From UBA8346 sp050260935 (GTDB taxonomy: Bacteria > Bacillota > UBA4882 > UBA8346), in NCBI GenBank assembly GCA_050260935.1, contig JBLNCU010000168.1, forward strand, positions 1 to 23,556: a stretch of DNA of 23,556 bases. The letters are read 5' to 3'. The notes below the pieces were generated by a model. It worked only from the letters and a program-made list of their open reading frames with translations. It was not told the DNA's origin and searched no databases. The position numbers and the translations under genes are program-made. Of this stretch, positions 8,764-16,552 are shown one piece after another. Each line of letters starts with the position of its first letter. Positions within the stretch are counted from its first letter, which is position 1.

Positions 8764-9798
8764 TTATTTGAAAATTATCCGCTCCGCATTTTTATGATAG
8801 ATCTTCTCTAAAACCTCATCAGGCAGATAGACACCATAGATCTTCCATCTACCCTGAACAGGTATTTCTCCGGTCCCATAATCAAAGTATTCATCCCGGG
8901 TTTCAAAAAAACGATAATAAAGATGATAGGGCGTATTCCCGGGTGTGAAATCGGTTCCAAATAATACCCGATCCTGATATTTAATTAAAAAATCCCTGGC
9001 AGTATAAGGTTGACGTCCTAATTCCGAGATCCGCGCGGCGGTGTCCACCAACATATTCGGGTAAGTATCCAGACACCGGGCAACGTATTTTAAATCTTCC
9101 GCCGCCGAACCCATATGGGCAATAATAAATGTAGTATCCGGATTATCGGCTAACATTTTTTCTTGCATATCCATTAGTTCCGCATATTGATAGAATTTTG
9201 GGGAACAGAACGACCAATCCGGATGCTGGATTAATTCTTCGAACCGTTCATTGTATTGATCTACTTTTTTAAAAAAGGCAATTGGATCGGCAATATGAAT
9301 TAGCACTGGAATATTTAATTCGGCCGCAGTATCCCAGAGCGGTTTTAACCGTAAATCATCAATTCGGATATATTGTCCACTCCGATCTTTCTGGCCAAGA
9401 CTAATATTTTTCCATAATTTAATACCCCGAATACCTTTGCGGTATCCCTCTTTCATGCTGTTTATCACTTTTTTCCCAAAATTATCATCGTCGATAACTT
9501 CCGTATTAACCCAACCAAATGTAATGATCCGCTCCTCATACCCTTTCATCTTACTTAACATTCTGTCGAGCCGGGTACCCTGCTCGCCGTCGAGATTAAC
9601 GACGGTCTTAACGCCGTAGTAATCAAGGCATTTTATATATTCCGCCGTATCATACAAACTTTCATAATTTTCTCCCAAAACTAAAGATCCCATATGGGTA
9701 TGGATATCAAAAACGCGAAATTTAGGTTGCATGATGATGTGTTCTTCGAGCCGCAATTCGCTACGGGGTTTAAACTGAGACAGCTTAATGTCTTTCAT
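8764..9798 (-). CDS. TIM-barrel amidohydrolase (Amidohydro_2 family)
   Basis: A 344-residue metal-dependent hydrolase. Visible active-site elements in order: the DIHTH metal pair (H33, H35), GIKLWK (K127), LIHIAD (H168), FIIAHMGS (H228) and LFGTDFTPG (D283). This is the usual strand-1/5/6/8 layout of the Amidohydro_2 family. Family members hydrolyse or isomerise sugar lactones or decarboxylate aromatic acids. Beside sugar genes, a lactone-type substrate is the likeliest guess. I place the start at the ATG at 9798 (MKDIKLSQFK), with AAAGGA 7 bases upstream. The frame remains open to 9942, but that extension crosses the promoter-like and repeat sequences and encodes unconserved residues. It follows the GH4 gene and precedes the aldolase relic. 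Confidence 0.85.
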   Translation of the reverse strand: MKDIKLSQFKPRSELRLEEHIIMQPKFRVFDIHTHMGSLVLGENYESLYDTAEYIKCLDYYGVKTVVNLDGEQGTRLDRMLSKMKGYEERIITFGWVNTEVIDDDNFGKKVINSMKEGYRKGIRGIKLWKNISLGQKDRSGQYIRIDDLRLKPLWDTAAELNIPVLIHIADPIAFFKKVDQYNERFEELIQHPDWSFCSPKFYQYAELMDMQEKMLADNPDTTFIIAHMGSAAEDLKYVARCLDTYPNMLVDTAARISELGRQPYTARDFLIKYQDRVLFGTDFTPGNTPYHLYYRFFETRDEYFDYGTGEIPVQGRWKIYGVYLPDEVLEKIYHKNAERIIFK

Positions 9799-9819
9799 TT
9801 TTATTCCTTTTAAGATGAG

Positions 9820-9858
9820 ATTGACATTGATTATAGTCAATATTATATAATGCTCTGT
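9820..9858 (-). promoter_or_regulatory. putative promoter and operator-like inverted repeat before the amidohydrolase gene
   Basis: On the minus strand ACAGAGC (9852-9858) is followed by TATAAT (9842-9847), placing a start site near 9835. A perfect 6-bp inverted repeat ATTGAC-N10-GTCAAT (9820-9841) spans that start site and could bind a regulator. No good -35 is seen, so an activator may be needed. Confidence 0.4.
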
Positions 9859-9901
9859 TATCAATAATGGTTGACCCATGGGTTCCATTTGTTGGCGACA
9901 A

Positions 9902-9962
9902 CTCTGTGACTCCCTGCCTCTGTGACCAATAAAATTAGCCACAGAGGCACTGAGACGAAGAG
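9902..9962. repeat. CTCTGTG-type inverted repeat element
   Basis: Repeated CTCTGTG words on the plus strand face their complement: GCCTCTGTG (9916-9924) pairs perfectly with CACAGAGGC (9940-9948) around a 15-base AT-rich loop. Imperfect pairing extends outward to 9902 and 9962. It resembles, from memory, a CTCTGTG/CACAGAG repeat dispersed between genes in many environmental bacteria. Confidence 0.5.
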
Positions 9963-9983
9963 AAAAAATGTTTTCAAAAACAT
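9963..9983 (-). terminator. weak AT-rich terminator-like hairpin after the GH4 gene
   Basis: ATGTTTT and AAAACAT (9968-9983) pair perfectly around two bases and are followed on the minus strand by a T run (9963-9967), starting 4 bases past the GH4 stop. The stem is AT-rich, so termination would be weak. Confidence 0.35.
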
Positions 9984-9986
9984 AGC

Positions 9987-11282
9987 TTATTTATAATTTG
10001 GTAACCAATTCCCATGGGCCTCAATTAAATCGTCACATAACTCAACTATTCGATCAATCGGGAGTTCCGCCGCAGTATGGGGGTCTAACATTGCCGCTTG
10101 ATAAATATGTTCTTTTTTCAAAGTCAGAGCAGCTTCAATGGTCAATAACTGAGTATTGATCATAGTCCGGTTTAAAGCCGCGCATTGGGGCGGCAAGTCA
10201 CCTACATAACACGGGGTAATGCCGCTGGCATCAACCAAACAAGGTACTTCGACACAAGCTTCTTTGGGTAAGTTAGTAATCAATCCGGTATTAAGAACAT
10301 TACCGCCGATTTTATAAGGAACATCGGTTTCCATGGCTTCGATGATATAGGAAGCATATTCCGGCGTTCGTTCATGAGTAAGATTAACATTATGGACCAA
10401 ATCATTCTTCATAGTCTCCCAATCTTTGATCTGCTTTTCACAGCGGCGTGGGTACTCATCCAGCGGAATATTAAACTTCTGAATCAGATCCGGATATTGG
10501 CTTTTAATGAAATAAGGCATATATTCCGCACTATGCTCACTCGATTCGGTAACATAATAACCAAACCGTTTCATAATTTCGTAACGCACCATATCATTAT
10601 GAACTCCGGTACGCTGGGCCGCTCTTTTTTTTATCTCCGGATAAAGATCAACCCCGTTTCGGGTTATTTCCAAAAGCCAACTTTGATGGTTAACTCCAGC
10701 TATCTTCCATTGAATATTTTGCGAATCCATCCCCAGGCCTTCCAGAAGTTTAGGAGCGCAAACTTGAACACTATGGCAAAGTCCAACGGTTTTAATACCG
10801 GTTGCTTTTAATATTGCGCCGGTCACCATCGACATCGGGTTGGTATAATTTAAAAACCAAGCATCGGGAGAAAGCTCTTCCATTTCCCGGGCATAATCAA
10901 GCAGCACCGGTATGGTTCTCAAAGCGCGAAAAATACCACCAATGCCTAAAGTATCGCCAATCGTTTGCCTTAAACCATACTTTTTCGGGATTTCAAAATC
11001 AATTACAGTACCTGGTTTATAACCGCCGACTTGAATCGCATTTATTACATAATCCGCTTTGTCCAAGGCTTTACGGCGATCGGTATAAGCGATAATATTT
11101 CCTTTATTTCCACTATTCTGATTAATATTTTGCAACATTTTTTCGGATTCTTGCAATCGCTGGGGATCAATATCATAAAGCGCAATGTTTAAATCAGATA
11201 ATTTAGAGGACATCAGACAATCACCGAGCACATTTTTGGCAAAGACGGTGCTTCCCGCTCCGAGAAAAGTAATTTTAGGCAT
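9987..11282 (-). CDS. melA: GH4 alpha-galactosidase-like glycosidase (MelA type)
   Basis: A 431-residue glycoside hydrolase family 4 enzyme. GH4 uses NAD and a divalent metal and cleaves by oxidation-elimination. The Rossmann motif FLGAGSTVFAKNVLGD (6-21) is nearly that of Bacillus MelA. Other family landmarks are YDIDPQRL, NYTNPM (145-150), the metal-cysteine motif CHSVQ (C169, H170) and GVNHQSW (196-202). CHSV-type motifs are associated with MelA alpha-galactosidases rather than phospho-glycosidases, so an unphosphorylated alpha-galactoside (or galacturonide) substrate is likely. There is no signal peptide, so it acts in the cytoplasm on imported oligosaccharide. The ATG at 11282 follows AAGGAG by 8 bases. 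It lies downstream of the GH127-like gene. The family is certain; substrate specificity is inferred from motifs. Confidence 0.88.
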   Translation of the reverse strand: MPKITFLGAGSTVFAKNVLGDCLMSSKLSDLNIALYDIDPQRLQESEKMLQNINQNSGNKGNIIAYTDRRKALDKADYVINAIQVGGYKPGTVIDFEIPKKYGLRQTIGDTLGIGGIFRALRTIPVLLDYAREMEELSPDAWFLNYTNPMSMVTGAILKATGIKTVGLCHSVQVCAPKLLEGLGMDSQNIQWKIAGVNHQSWLLEITRNGVDLYPEIKKRAAQRTGVHNDMVRYEIMKRFGYYVTESSEHSAEYMPYFIKSQYPDLIQKFNIPLDEYPRRCEKQIKDWETMKNDLVHNVNLTHERTPEYASYIIEAMETDVPYKIGGNVLNTGLITNLPKEACVEVPCLVDASGITPCYVGDLPPQCAALNRTMINTQLLTIEAALTLKKEHIYQAAMLDPHTAAELPIDRIVELCDDLIEAHGNWLPNYK

Positions 11283-11315
11283 CTCTATCGCTCCTTAGTT
11301 ATATTTTCTATCTTT

Positions 11316-11390
11316 TTATTGTAATTTGATCCATGGAGACAATCCCTCGGGTTGATCAGGGTCAACTCCTTTTTTCGCAGATCGAAACCG
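11316..11390 (-). pseudogene. possible C-terminal relic of a SIS-domain sugar-phosphate isomerase
   Basis: In the 201-base gap before the GH4 gene, one minus-strand frame reads RFRSAKKGVDPDQPEGLSP, then WIKLQ and a stop at 11316. The pattern KxGxDPDxPxGLS matches the C-terminal signature of SIS-domain proteins (GlmS/AgaS/FrlB-like). The frame is broken upstream by a stop at 11391-11393; the preceding 26 codons are open but not recognised. The match is short. If correct, it is the tail of a deleted gene between the GH127-like and GH4 genes. Confidence 0.4.
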
Positions 11391-11483
11391 TTACTCCTTA
11401 AATAGTAATTGCCGCATGCTGTCTTCTTGGGTTAAATCCTTGACATCACATAAACAAGAAAGGATAACTGCAGAGTTCTCCGC

Positions 11484-13109
11484 TTAAAATTCGCTTTTAC
11501 CGATACGTAAAAATTTCGTGTTTTTACTAAGTTTAATCTCACCGCCCGGTTTATACTTGCTCTCGGCATAATTATCAAAAGAGTTACCGTCTAAGGAATT
11601 AATTTCAGTGACTGTTTTATGTCCGAGCAGCATTGGCCCATAGAAGAACTTGTGATATCCCTGGATACTATTTTTGAAAGTTGCTTCTTCCGTTCGTAGC
11701 GATAAACCCAGATCGAAATCGATTTTATCTCCTGCTTTAAAAGTGCTCTCCATGGTGATAAATCCTTTTTTAAACCCAGTTTTATATGGGATACCATTAA
11801 GATACACTTTGATATTTTCTTGTTCCGTCCAGGTGGGAGCATAAAAATGGAGCGTTTTAACTGTTGTTGCCGTGGACTTCAATACTTCAAAACTAATTTT
11901 TCCGTAATAGGGATAGTCGGATTTTTCTTCCAAACTCAGCATTCCGTCATCGAAGCATAGAGTAGCGGTACAGTCATTATAAAACGGCAGGTAAACATCA
12001 TTCTCATCAATGAAAAAATTATAGGCAATGGCCTGAGAAAAGCCTTCTCCGCCGCGCATCGTGCAACACCAATAAGTTTCATAATTGACCGGGGTGAGAA
12101 ATAAATTATCCTCTGTTTCCTTGGCTCCGCAACACCGATCGGTGCCGAATGATCCATTAATCCGGTTCCCGTGGCATATTGCATTAAAATAAATACGGTG
12201 GGCGTCCTCAAGGTATTCAGGTTTGGTGGTGTATTTCCACAGATTAACGGCAACTATAAATGAATCAATGATAGCGCATGGTTCCGTCCATCTGGGGGCC
12301 CCAAACCAGTTATAATTACCGTATGCCTCAGACCAAGCTTCAATTTTATATAAATTAAACATTTTAATGGCTTTTTCCAGGTAAGCGGAGTCTTTCTCCA
12401 GTTCGTACATTCTTAGTATTCCCCTGATAGCGCTAAGAGTCGCGTGGGTTTGGATATGCAGGGTCAAAAAGTCCATTTCCAGATATCGCTCAATCATTTC
12501 ATCAGCCAACTCCTTTAAATCCGGCCAATGAAATAATTCATAAGCTTGACTAACCCCGTCAATAAGCATAAAAGCGCAACCAGCATCGGAAGTTTCCGCA
12601 TGGTGTTTGGTTTTGGTTTGCAATTTGGAAAGGATCCAAGTAGAGTCTTGAAAACGGGTTCCAGGGTCAATAGGGTATTTGGCGTAATACCCTTTAGCCG
12701 TAAGGATATAATTGTTCAAGATGGTTTCCAGGATTTGTCTTACAGTTACATCCCGTTTCCAGTTATAGTATTCGATTAGTCCTCTTAAGATCCAGCTATG
12801 ACCGGATAAATGCTGTTCATCAAATTTCCCTTCCGGTGTTATCTGTCCAAAATAACACTTTTCATTTAAATGCTCCGGAATCAAGGCAATGATCCGGTCA
12901 AGATAAGCAGGGGTACGATGAGTGCTTTGGGCAAGCAGAGTCAGGGCAAGGATGATCCGGCCTTCCCAATCAGCCGGCCAACCATGTTTATCCGCCTGGA
13001 AAACCTCATCAGGCCTGTACCATTGCCCTTCAAGTCTGGCATAATTTAAGCCTGCCCTAACCGCCAGTTCCCCTTTGATGCTAATATCTTTTAAACTAAT
13101 GTTTTTCAT
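11484..13109 (-). CDS. DUF1680/GH127-like glycoside hydrolase with zinc-cysteine site (putative beta-L-arabinofuranosidase)
   Basis: A 541-residue protein with an (alpha/alpha)6-barrel followed by beta-sandwich domains. No signal peptide, so cytoplasmic. Compared from memory with HypBA1 of Bifidobacterium (zinc ligands Glu338, Cys340, Cys417, Cys418; Cys417 nucleophile; Glu322 acid/base), the sequence has an E-x-C (Glu276, Cys278 in RWTEPCAI) and a CC pair (Cys348-Cys349 in YWCCTMRGG), with Glu261 fifteen residues before the E-x-C. All catalytic elements can therefore be placed at similar spacing. The usual CCPPN is CCTMR and overall identity looks low, so it is a divergent member. GH127 releases beta-L-arabinofuranose. 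The ATG at 13109 follows a GGGGGA ribosome site. Specificity is uncertain (arabinofuranose, galactofuranose or other). Confidence 0.75.
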   Translation of the reverse strand: MKNISLKDISIKGELAVRAGLNYARLEGQWYRPDEVFQADKHGWPADWEGRIILALTLLAQSTHRTPAYLDRIIALIPEHLNEKCYFGQITPEGKFDEQHLSGHSWILRGLIEYYNWKRDVTVRQILETILNNYILTAKGYYAKYPIDPGTRFQDSTWILSKLQTKTKHHAETSDAGCAFMLIDGVSQAYELFHWPDLKELADEMIERYLEMDFLTLHIQTHATLSAIRGILRMYELEKDSAYLEKAIKMFNLYKIEAWSEAYGNYNWFGAPRWTEPCAIIDSFIVAVNLWKYTTKPEYLEDAHRIYFNAICHGNRINGSFGTDRCCGAKETEDNLFLTPVNYETYWCCTMRGGEGFSQAIAYNFFIDENDVYLPFYNDCTATLCFDDGMLSLEEKSDYPYYGKISFEVLKSTATTVKTLHFYAPTWTEQENIKVYLNGIPYKTGFKKGFITMESTFKAGDKIDFDLGLSLRTEEATFKNSIQGYHKFFYGPMLLGHKTVTEINSLDGNSFDNYAESKYKPGGEIKLSKNTKFLRIGKSEF

Positions 13110-13687
13110 CTTAGTTCCCCCAAAATATGAGTAAGTTAAATAAATCCTCTTTAAATGCTATAGGTATCAATATTTGGTTCTGTATGGGACAATTGTTGAT
13201 GAATTAATGACTTTTTGAAATTAATGCCGACCGGAGGCTAGAGCCATCCGGCTACAAGTTGGAAGGACCTTCGGCCCTATTTTTAGGAATAATCTCGCGT
13301 CTAAATTCAGCCAAGGATGGCTTCCATCTTGTAGCCGGGCCGTTTACGGCGCGGTTGGCGGCAAAGGCTTTTCAAATCGCAAAACTTGATTGCATCTTTG
13401 ATTAAAACGCTTTTTGGGATCAACAACCATTTAAAACAGAGCCAAATATTTGAATCAACGCGAGACAGAGGTTAAAAAAGGCAATAACAAATAAATCTCA
13501 ATATAATTACTTTTATTGAGTCTATCCAAATTTGCATTCATAAAAAATATTAAATAGACTTATTAAGCCAAGGTGCAAAATAAGTTATCAATGACAAATC
13601 ATTCTTGAATCAAACTTTGACTTGGAAAGGGTTGCTTTTTATCAGCCCCCATCCTAGGCAGAATAATTGGATTCGTATGGGCTCATT
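13110..13687. other. 578-base gap without a recognised gene
   Basis: It separates the LacI-flanked importer operon from the GH127-like gene. It holds the GH127-like ribosome site, an ACAGAACC-to-ATATTGA element (13167-13183), a long inverted repeat (13248-13338) and AT-rich short palindromes (CTCAAT/ATTGAG at 13497-13520; AGTCTAT/ATAGACT at 13519-13560, overlapping). I see no coding relic, no clear terminator for the upstream operon and no consensus promoter. Confidence 0.6.
13248..13338. repeat. long inverted repeat, MITE- or REP-like
   Basis: The 18-base arm CCGGCTACAAGTTGGAAG (13248-13265) matches the reverse complement of 13321-13338 at 17 of 18 positions around a 55-base interior. Weaker complementarity extends outward to about 13225-13360, and the interior is partly self-complementary. 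It is more GC-rich than the flanks. It looks like a mobile intergenic repeat or a large structured element. Confidence 0.6.
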
Positions 13688-15667
13688 TCATTCCCTGGTA
13701 ATTTGGAAAGCACCCAGATCCAGCCACCCGTTATCCCCTTGTTCGACATTGGCAAACATCAACTTTTTGCCGTTTTTCAAGGGATTGACGACCCGCATCA
13801 CCATGGTATATGAGCCAATTTCCAATCCGGGATGCTCAATCGTATACTCTAAATCCACTGGTTTTGGACCAGGGAGAATTTTGCTAAGCCGCCAATTAGT
13901 GTCGAAGGTTTTGATCACTTCCCCGCTCGAATTCCGGATTCCGAGTTGGACCTTCCAGTCATAATAAAATGGGGCTATGCCGACGTTTTGAATTTGTACA
14001 CCCAGCTTAATTGGTGTATCCTTTTTAATGGTATAAAATAAAAACGATTTTGGAACAAACAATTCATAACCTAGACGTCGCGCCGCTTCCATCGCCCGGC
14101 ACCATTTTAAACCGGTCGGCGGTTGATCAAATACTCCCTGGTTTAGCAGCCATGACGCATGAGTCAATTCAGCACAAGTGTTATAATCTTCCAAACCCTT
14201 TGGCGGTGTATATTTCCACATACTAATCTGAATCTCCGGGCGCATCTCCCCACCAACTGGAGCCATCTTCCAATTTGTTTCCATATTGGCCGACTTAAGT
14301 AAGCTTAAAAAGGAATCATCACTAGTACCGATGGTTTGATAGGCAAAGGAATCATCATGGTAACCGATATCCATATAAGGACTATCACCCACCGGATAAC
14401 GGACTAGAATTTTAGTTTTATTGAAAGCTCTATCGTAGGAGGTTAATATCCGGTTCTGATTATCAACCGTCGGCATCCAATCGCTCCCGGTAGTATGCCA
14501 TTCCCCCCAGAAACCGATTAAACCGATTTGGATAAAACCGATGCGCGGGTCCCCGTCATACTTCGCCCCCAATGCGGCAATAAAATTATCCAGCGCCTGT
14601 AGTAGCCTTGGATCGTTGTAATCCGGGCAGGTACCACCGCCAAATTGTGAATATTTATAAGTCTTGAGCCCATTTTTGAGTAGAAAATCCGGAATTCCGG
14701 TAGCCCTTTGCGGATAATCGAGATAAATACGAAATACCGCTTGATTACCCCTGGAGGCGATTGAATTTAAGTTCATTTCCAAGTCGGACCAGTCAAACTT
14801 ATTATTGTCAACCATTAATTGTCTGAGCGGCATGTAGAAATATTCCATACTGTAGGGGAAACGATCATAGTTATCACGGCCCGGTTTTGTAACATTCCGG
14901 GCATCAAGGTAAGGCATGAAACCCTTCAGTGGATTTTCAACCGGTGCATTGGTATAAGTCAATGCCCTGGTATCGGGAGCCTTCGGTAAAACAGCCGCCT
15001 TTTCATCATAGGTAATATTCAGCCAGCCGATCTTGGCGTCAGTACTGGGAATTTGTGAACTGCCACCGTTGCACACCAAATATCCGACTGAAATATTATT
15101 CAGAATTACATCGCTGTAAGATCCGACTTCAGTCCATCTTATATTATCCTTACTGTAATATCCAGTATAGACCCCGTTTTTGCGGGTTATCCGCAAATAC
15201 TGGACTTGTGGGAATTGGGCAACTGCCGACATTGAGGTAAAATAAGCCTTGACTTCCTTACCCCATTGCAGTTTTTGGCCGTCCGAATAAAGCGCCTTTA
15301 AGACAATATAATTATCCAAATCCTGACAGACCAATAATCCCAGCTGGTGCCAGTTGGCTGTCGGATTAAACTCGATTTTGGTGGTAAACTCGAAATCGAC
15401 ATTACCACAGGGAACGGACAGTAATAAAACATTGGAAGCATCGTTAATACCGCCCCAAATATCGCCGACCTTGGTGGTGATTGTTATATGACCAGGATTT
15501 TTGGTCAGACTCCAGGAATCTTTATCTTCGTGGATCCAATGCCACTCTTTGGACAGTTCGGGCTTGTCGAAATCTTCGGTATGCTTCGCGGAATCGGCGG
15601 CTACATAAGTAATACAAGTGACACATAATATTGTTATTAACCAAAGCAACCAGGCTAATTTTCTCAT
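13688..15667 (-). CDS. secreted DUF4832-type protein with N-terminal concanavalin-like (DUF1349-like) domain
   Basis: 659 residues. The signal peptide (residues 1-24, ending TYVAA) lacks a lipobox at the usual place. Residues about 28-222 form a beta-sandwich like the DUF1349/GH43 C-terminal lectin-like domain (DFDKPELSKEWHWIHED, YYSKDNIRWTEVGSY, VGYLVCNG). Residues about 235-530 form the DUF4874/DUF4832-type barrel, opening NPLKGFMPY, with GFIQIGLIGFWGEWH (377-391). Glu389 is a plausible catalytic acid by analogy with clan-A glycosidases. The tail is the DUF4832 sandwich (FFYTIKK... to the end). It follows the second permease after 27 bases with a GGGGGG ribosome site, so it is the last gene of the importer operon. 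Probable role: extracellular glycan binding or hydrolysis that feeds the importer. Catalysis is not established for DUF4832. Confidence 0.75.
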   Translation of the reverse strand: MRKLAWLLWLITILCVTCITYVAADSAKHTEDFDKPELSKEWHWIHEDKDSWSLTKNPGHITITTKVGDIWGGINDASNVLLLSVPCGNVDFEFTTKIEFNPTANWHQLGLLVCQDLDNYIVLKALYSDGQKLQWGKEVKAYFTSMSAVAQFPQVQYLRITRKNGVYTGYYSKDNIRWTEVGSYSDVILNNISVGYLVCNGGSSQIPSTDAKIGWLNITYDEKAAVLPKAPDTRALTYTNAPVENPLKGFMPYLDARNVTKPGRDNYDRFPYSMEYFYMPLRQLMVDNNKFDWSDLEMNLNSIASRGNQAVFRIYLDYPQRATGIPDFLLKNGLKTYKYSQFGGGTCPDYNDPRLLQALDNFIAALGAKYDGDPRIGFIQIGLIGFWGEWHTTGSDWMPTVDNQNRILTSYDRAFNKTKILVRYPVGDSPYMDIGYHDDSFAYQTIGTSDDSFLSLLKSANMETNWKMAPVGGEMRPEIQISMWKYTPPKGLEDYNTCAELTHASWLLNQGVFDQPPTGLKWCRAMEAARRLGYELFVPKSFLFYTIKKDTPIKLGVQIQNVGIAPFYYDWKVQLGIRNSSGEVIKTFDTNWRLSKILPGPKPVDLEYTIEHPGLEIGSYTMVMRVVNPLKNGKKLMFANVEQGDNGWLDLGAFQITRE

Positions 15668-15694
15668 CGTAACCCCCCTATCCCTTTAAAAGCT

Positions 15695-16528
15695 TTAGCG
15701 ATTAATTCCGGACAATTGAATACTTCTTAAGAATAATTTATTGGCGATAAACAGTAGGATAATCATCGGTGCGGTAGCAATCATTACCGCAGCCATCATG
15801 GAACTCCAATCGACTACCCTTAATAGGCGAAAATCGGACAAACCAAGCGCCAATGTTTTAAATTGCGGGCTTTGGGTAACAACCAAAGGCCATAATAATG
15901 AATTCCATTGGCTCTGAATGGTCATTAGCGCAAAAGTCGCTACGGCTGGAGCGGTTAAAGGGGCCATAATACGGTACCATATTTGAAAATAACCGGCCCC
16001 GTCAATAATTGCCGATTCGAATAGTTCCCGGGGTTGAGTGAGATAAAATTGACGCAATAAAAAGGTACCAAAAGCGTTCCCAAAAAGAAAAGGTATAATC
16101 AGGGCATAGTAACTGTTAGCCCAGCCAAATTTGATCATAATAATATAAGTGGGAATAAGCGTTACCGCAAAAGGAACCATCAACGTAGTAATATAAAAGA
16201 AGAACAAGAAATCCCGGCCCGGAAATTTCAATTGACCGAAGGCAAAGCCGGCCATCGAACACGCGACCGCCGATCCCAGAGTGACACAAAAGGCAATAAA
16301 AACAGTATTGAAAAGGTAAAGTCCCATGTTGGACTCGGTTAAAGCCTTGATATAACCTTCAGTGGTAAATTGATGGGGTATAAGGTTAAACCCGCTGAAA
16401 GCTTCGCTATTAGTTTTAAATGACGTGCTAAGTTCCCAAAGTATCGGATAAATGAAGATGAACAAAAAAGCAATAATCCCTATGTAAGTAAGAGATTTCA
16501 GAATTTTTTTGGTGGCTGTTGATTTCAT
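15695..16528 (-). CDS. carbohydrate ABC importer permease, MalG type
   Basis: A 277-residue inner-membrane permease of the CUT1 (MalG/LacG-like) family with six predicted hydrophobic helices. The EAA loop, which docks the ATPase, reads ESAIIDGAGYFQIWYRIMAPL (in two parts: ESAIIDGAG at 171-179 and YFQIWYRIMAPL at 180-191). The C-terminus is short, as usual for MalG-type subunits. The ATG at 16528 follows GGGAGGGG by 6 bases, 24 bases after the stop of the other permease. It should pair with the frameshifted MalF-type permease and a shared ATPase encoded elsewhere, since no ATPase gene is present in this operon. The substrate is an unknown oligosaccharide. LacI at the head of the cluster is the likely regulator. 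Confidence 0.92.
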   Translation of the reverse strand: MKSTATKKILKSLTYIGIIAFLFIFIYPILWELSTSFKTNSEAFSGFNLIPHQFTTEGYIKALTESNMGLYLFNTVFIAFCVTLGSAVACSMAGFAFGQLKFPGRDFLFFFYITTLMVPFAVTLIPTYIIMIKFGWANSYYALIIPFLFGNAFGTFLLRQFYLTQPRELFESAIIDGAGYFQIWYRIMAPLTAPAVATFALMTIQSQWNSLLWPLVVTQSPQFKTLALGLSDFRLLRVVDWSSMMAAVMIATAPMIILLFIANKLFLRSIQLSGINR

Positions 16529-16552
16529 AGGCGACCCCTCCCTTTGGCCAAA

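Noticed and set aside
9799..9942. 48-residue N-terminal extension of the amidohydrolase
   Set aside because: It lacks a good ribosome site, crosses a TATAAT and a repeat, and the extra residues look non-coding. The ATG at 9798 has a proper ribosome site.
13605..13964. Plus-strand open frame of 119 codons at the end of the DUF4832 gene
   Set aside because: Mostly antisense to the DUF4832 C-terminus, no ribosome site, low-complexity translation.
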